Positions 6,416 through 6,425 of a stretch of DNA of 6,425 bases are shown here, one piece after another (the stretch's first letter is position 1; each line of letters begins with the position of its first letter). Under the pieces are notes generated by a model. That model was not told where the DNA came from. It saw only the letters and a program-made list of their open reading frames with translations, and searched no databases. The position numbers and the translations under genes are program-made. The DNA is taken from NCBI GenBank assembly GCA_036351435.1, contig JAZBPA010000338.1, forward strand, positions 1 to 6,425. The letters run 5' to 3'. This stretch comes from JAAUQA01 sp036351435 (GTDB lineage Bacteria > Pseudomonadota > Gammaproteobacteria > Competibacterales > Competibacteraceae).

Positions 6416-6425
6416 CATCCAGCGA

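Overview
The window carries a compact block of the ethylmalonyl-CoA (EMC) pathway, the acetyl-CoA assimilation route that some bacteria use instead of, or alongside, the glyoxylate bypass. Four genes lie on the + strand with almost no space between them: an acyl-CoA dehydrogenase matching (2S)-methylsuccinyl-CoA dehydrogenase (mcd, 521-2233), a double-domain MaoC hydratase matching mesaconyl-CoA hydratase (mch, 2238-3407), a B12-dependent mutase matching ethylmalonyl-CoA mutase (ecm, 3420-5429), and a MeaB/ArgK-type P-loop GTPase (5429-6415), the usual partner that protects and reloads such mutases. The gaps are 4 nt, 12 nt and a 1-nt overlap, so one transcript with translational coupling is the natural reading.

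Left of the operon, on the - strand, is the first third of a VOC (glyoxalase/epimerase fold) protein that runs off the window at position 1. It is a candidate for the epimerase the pathway needs, but only 55 residues are visible. A non-coding region of about 350 nt (168-520) separates the two divergent units. It holds a good -10 box for the VOC gene, a plausible sigma70 promoter for the operon, and an 8-bp inverted repeat that may or may not be meaningful.

As a scheme, ecm turns (2R)-ethylmalonyl-CoA into (2S)-methylsuccinyl-CoA, mcd oxidises this to mesaconyl-C1-CoA, and mch hydrates that to beta-methylmalyl-CoA. The three enzymes are thus the three consecutive central steps of the pathway. 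The GTPase services ecm, and an epimerase would supply the R epimer of ethylmalonyl-CoA. The entry enzyme crotonyl-CoA carboxylase/reductase (ccr) and the exit enzyme beta-methylmalyl-CoA lyase (mcl) are not in the window, so it cannot show that the pathway is complete.

The organism is probably a member of the Pseudomonadota with moderate GC (mid-50s per cent by eye). The visible VOC N-terminus resembles a subfamily I associate with Beta- and Gammaproteobacteria, and GC and codon use look more moderate than in the high-GC Alphaproteobacteria where the pathway was defined. This placement is inference. I see no mobile element, CRISPR array, tRNA, rRNA or riboswitch. The window looks like a well-kept metabolic operon rather than a new kind of system; the points worth a second look are variations within it.
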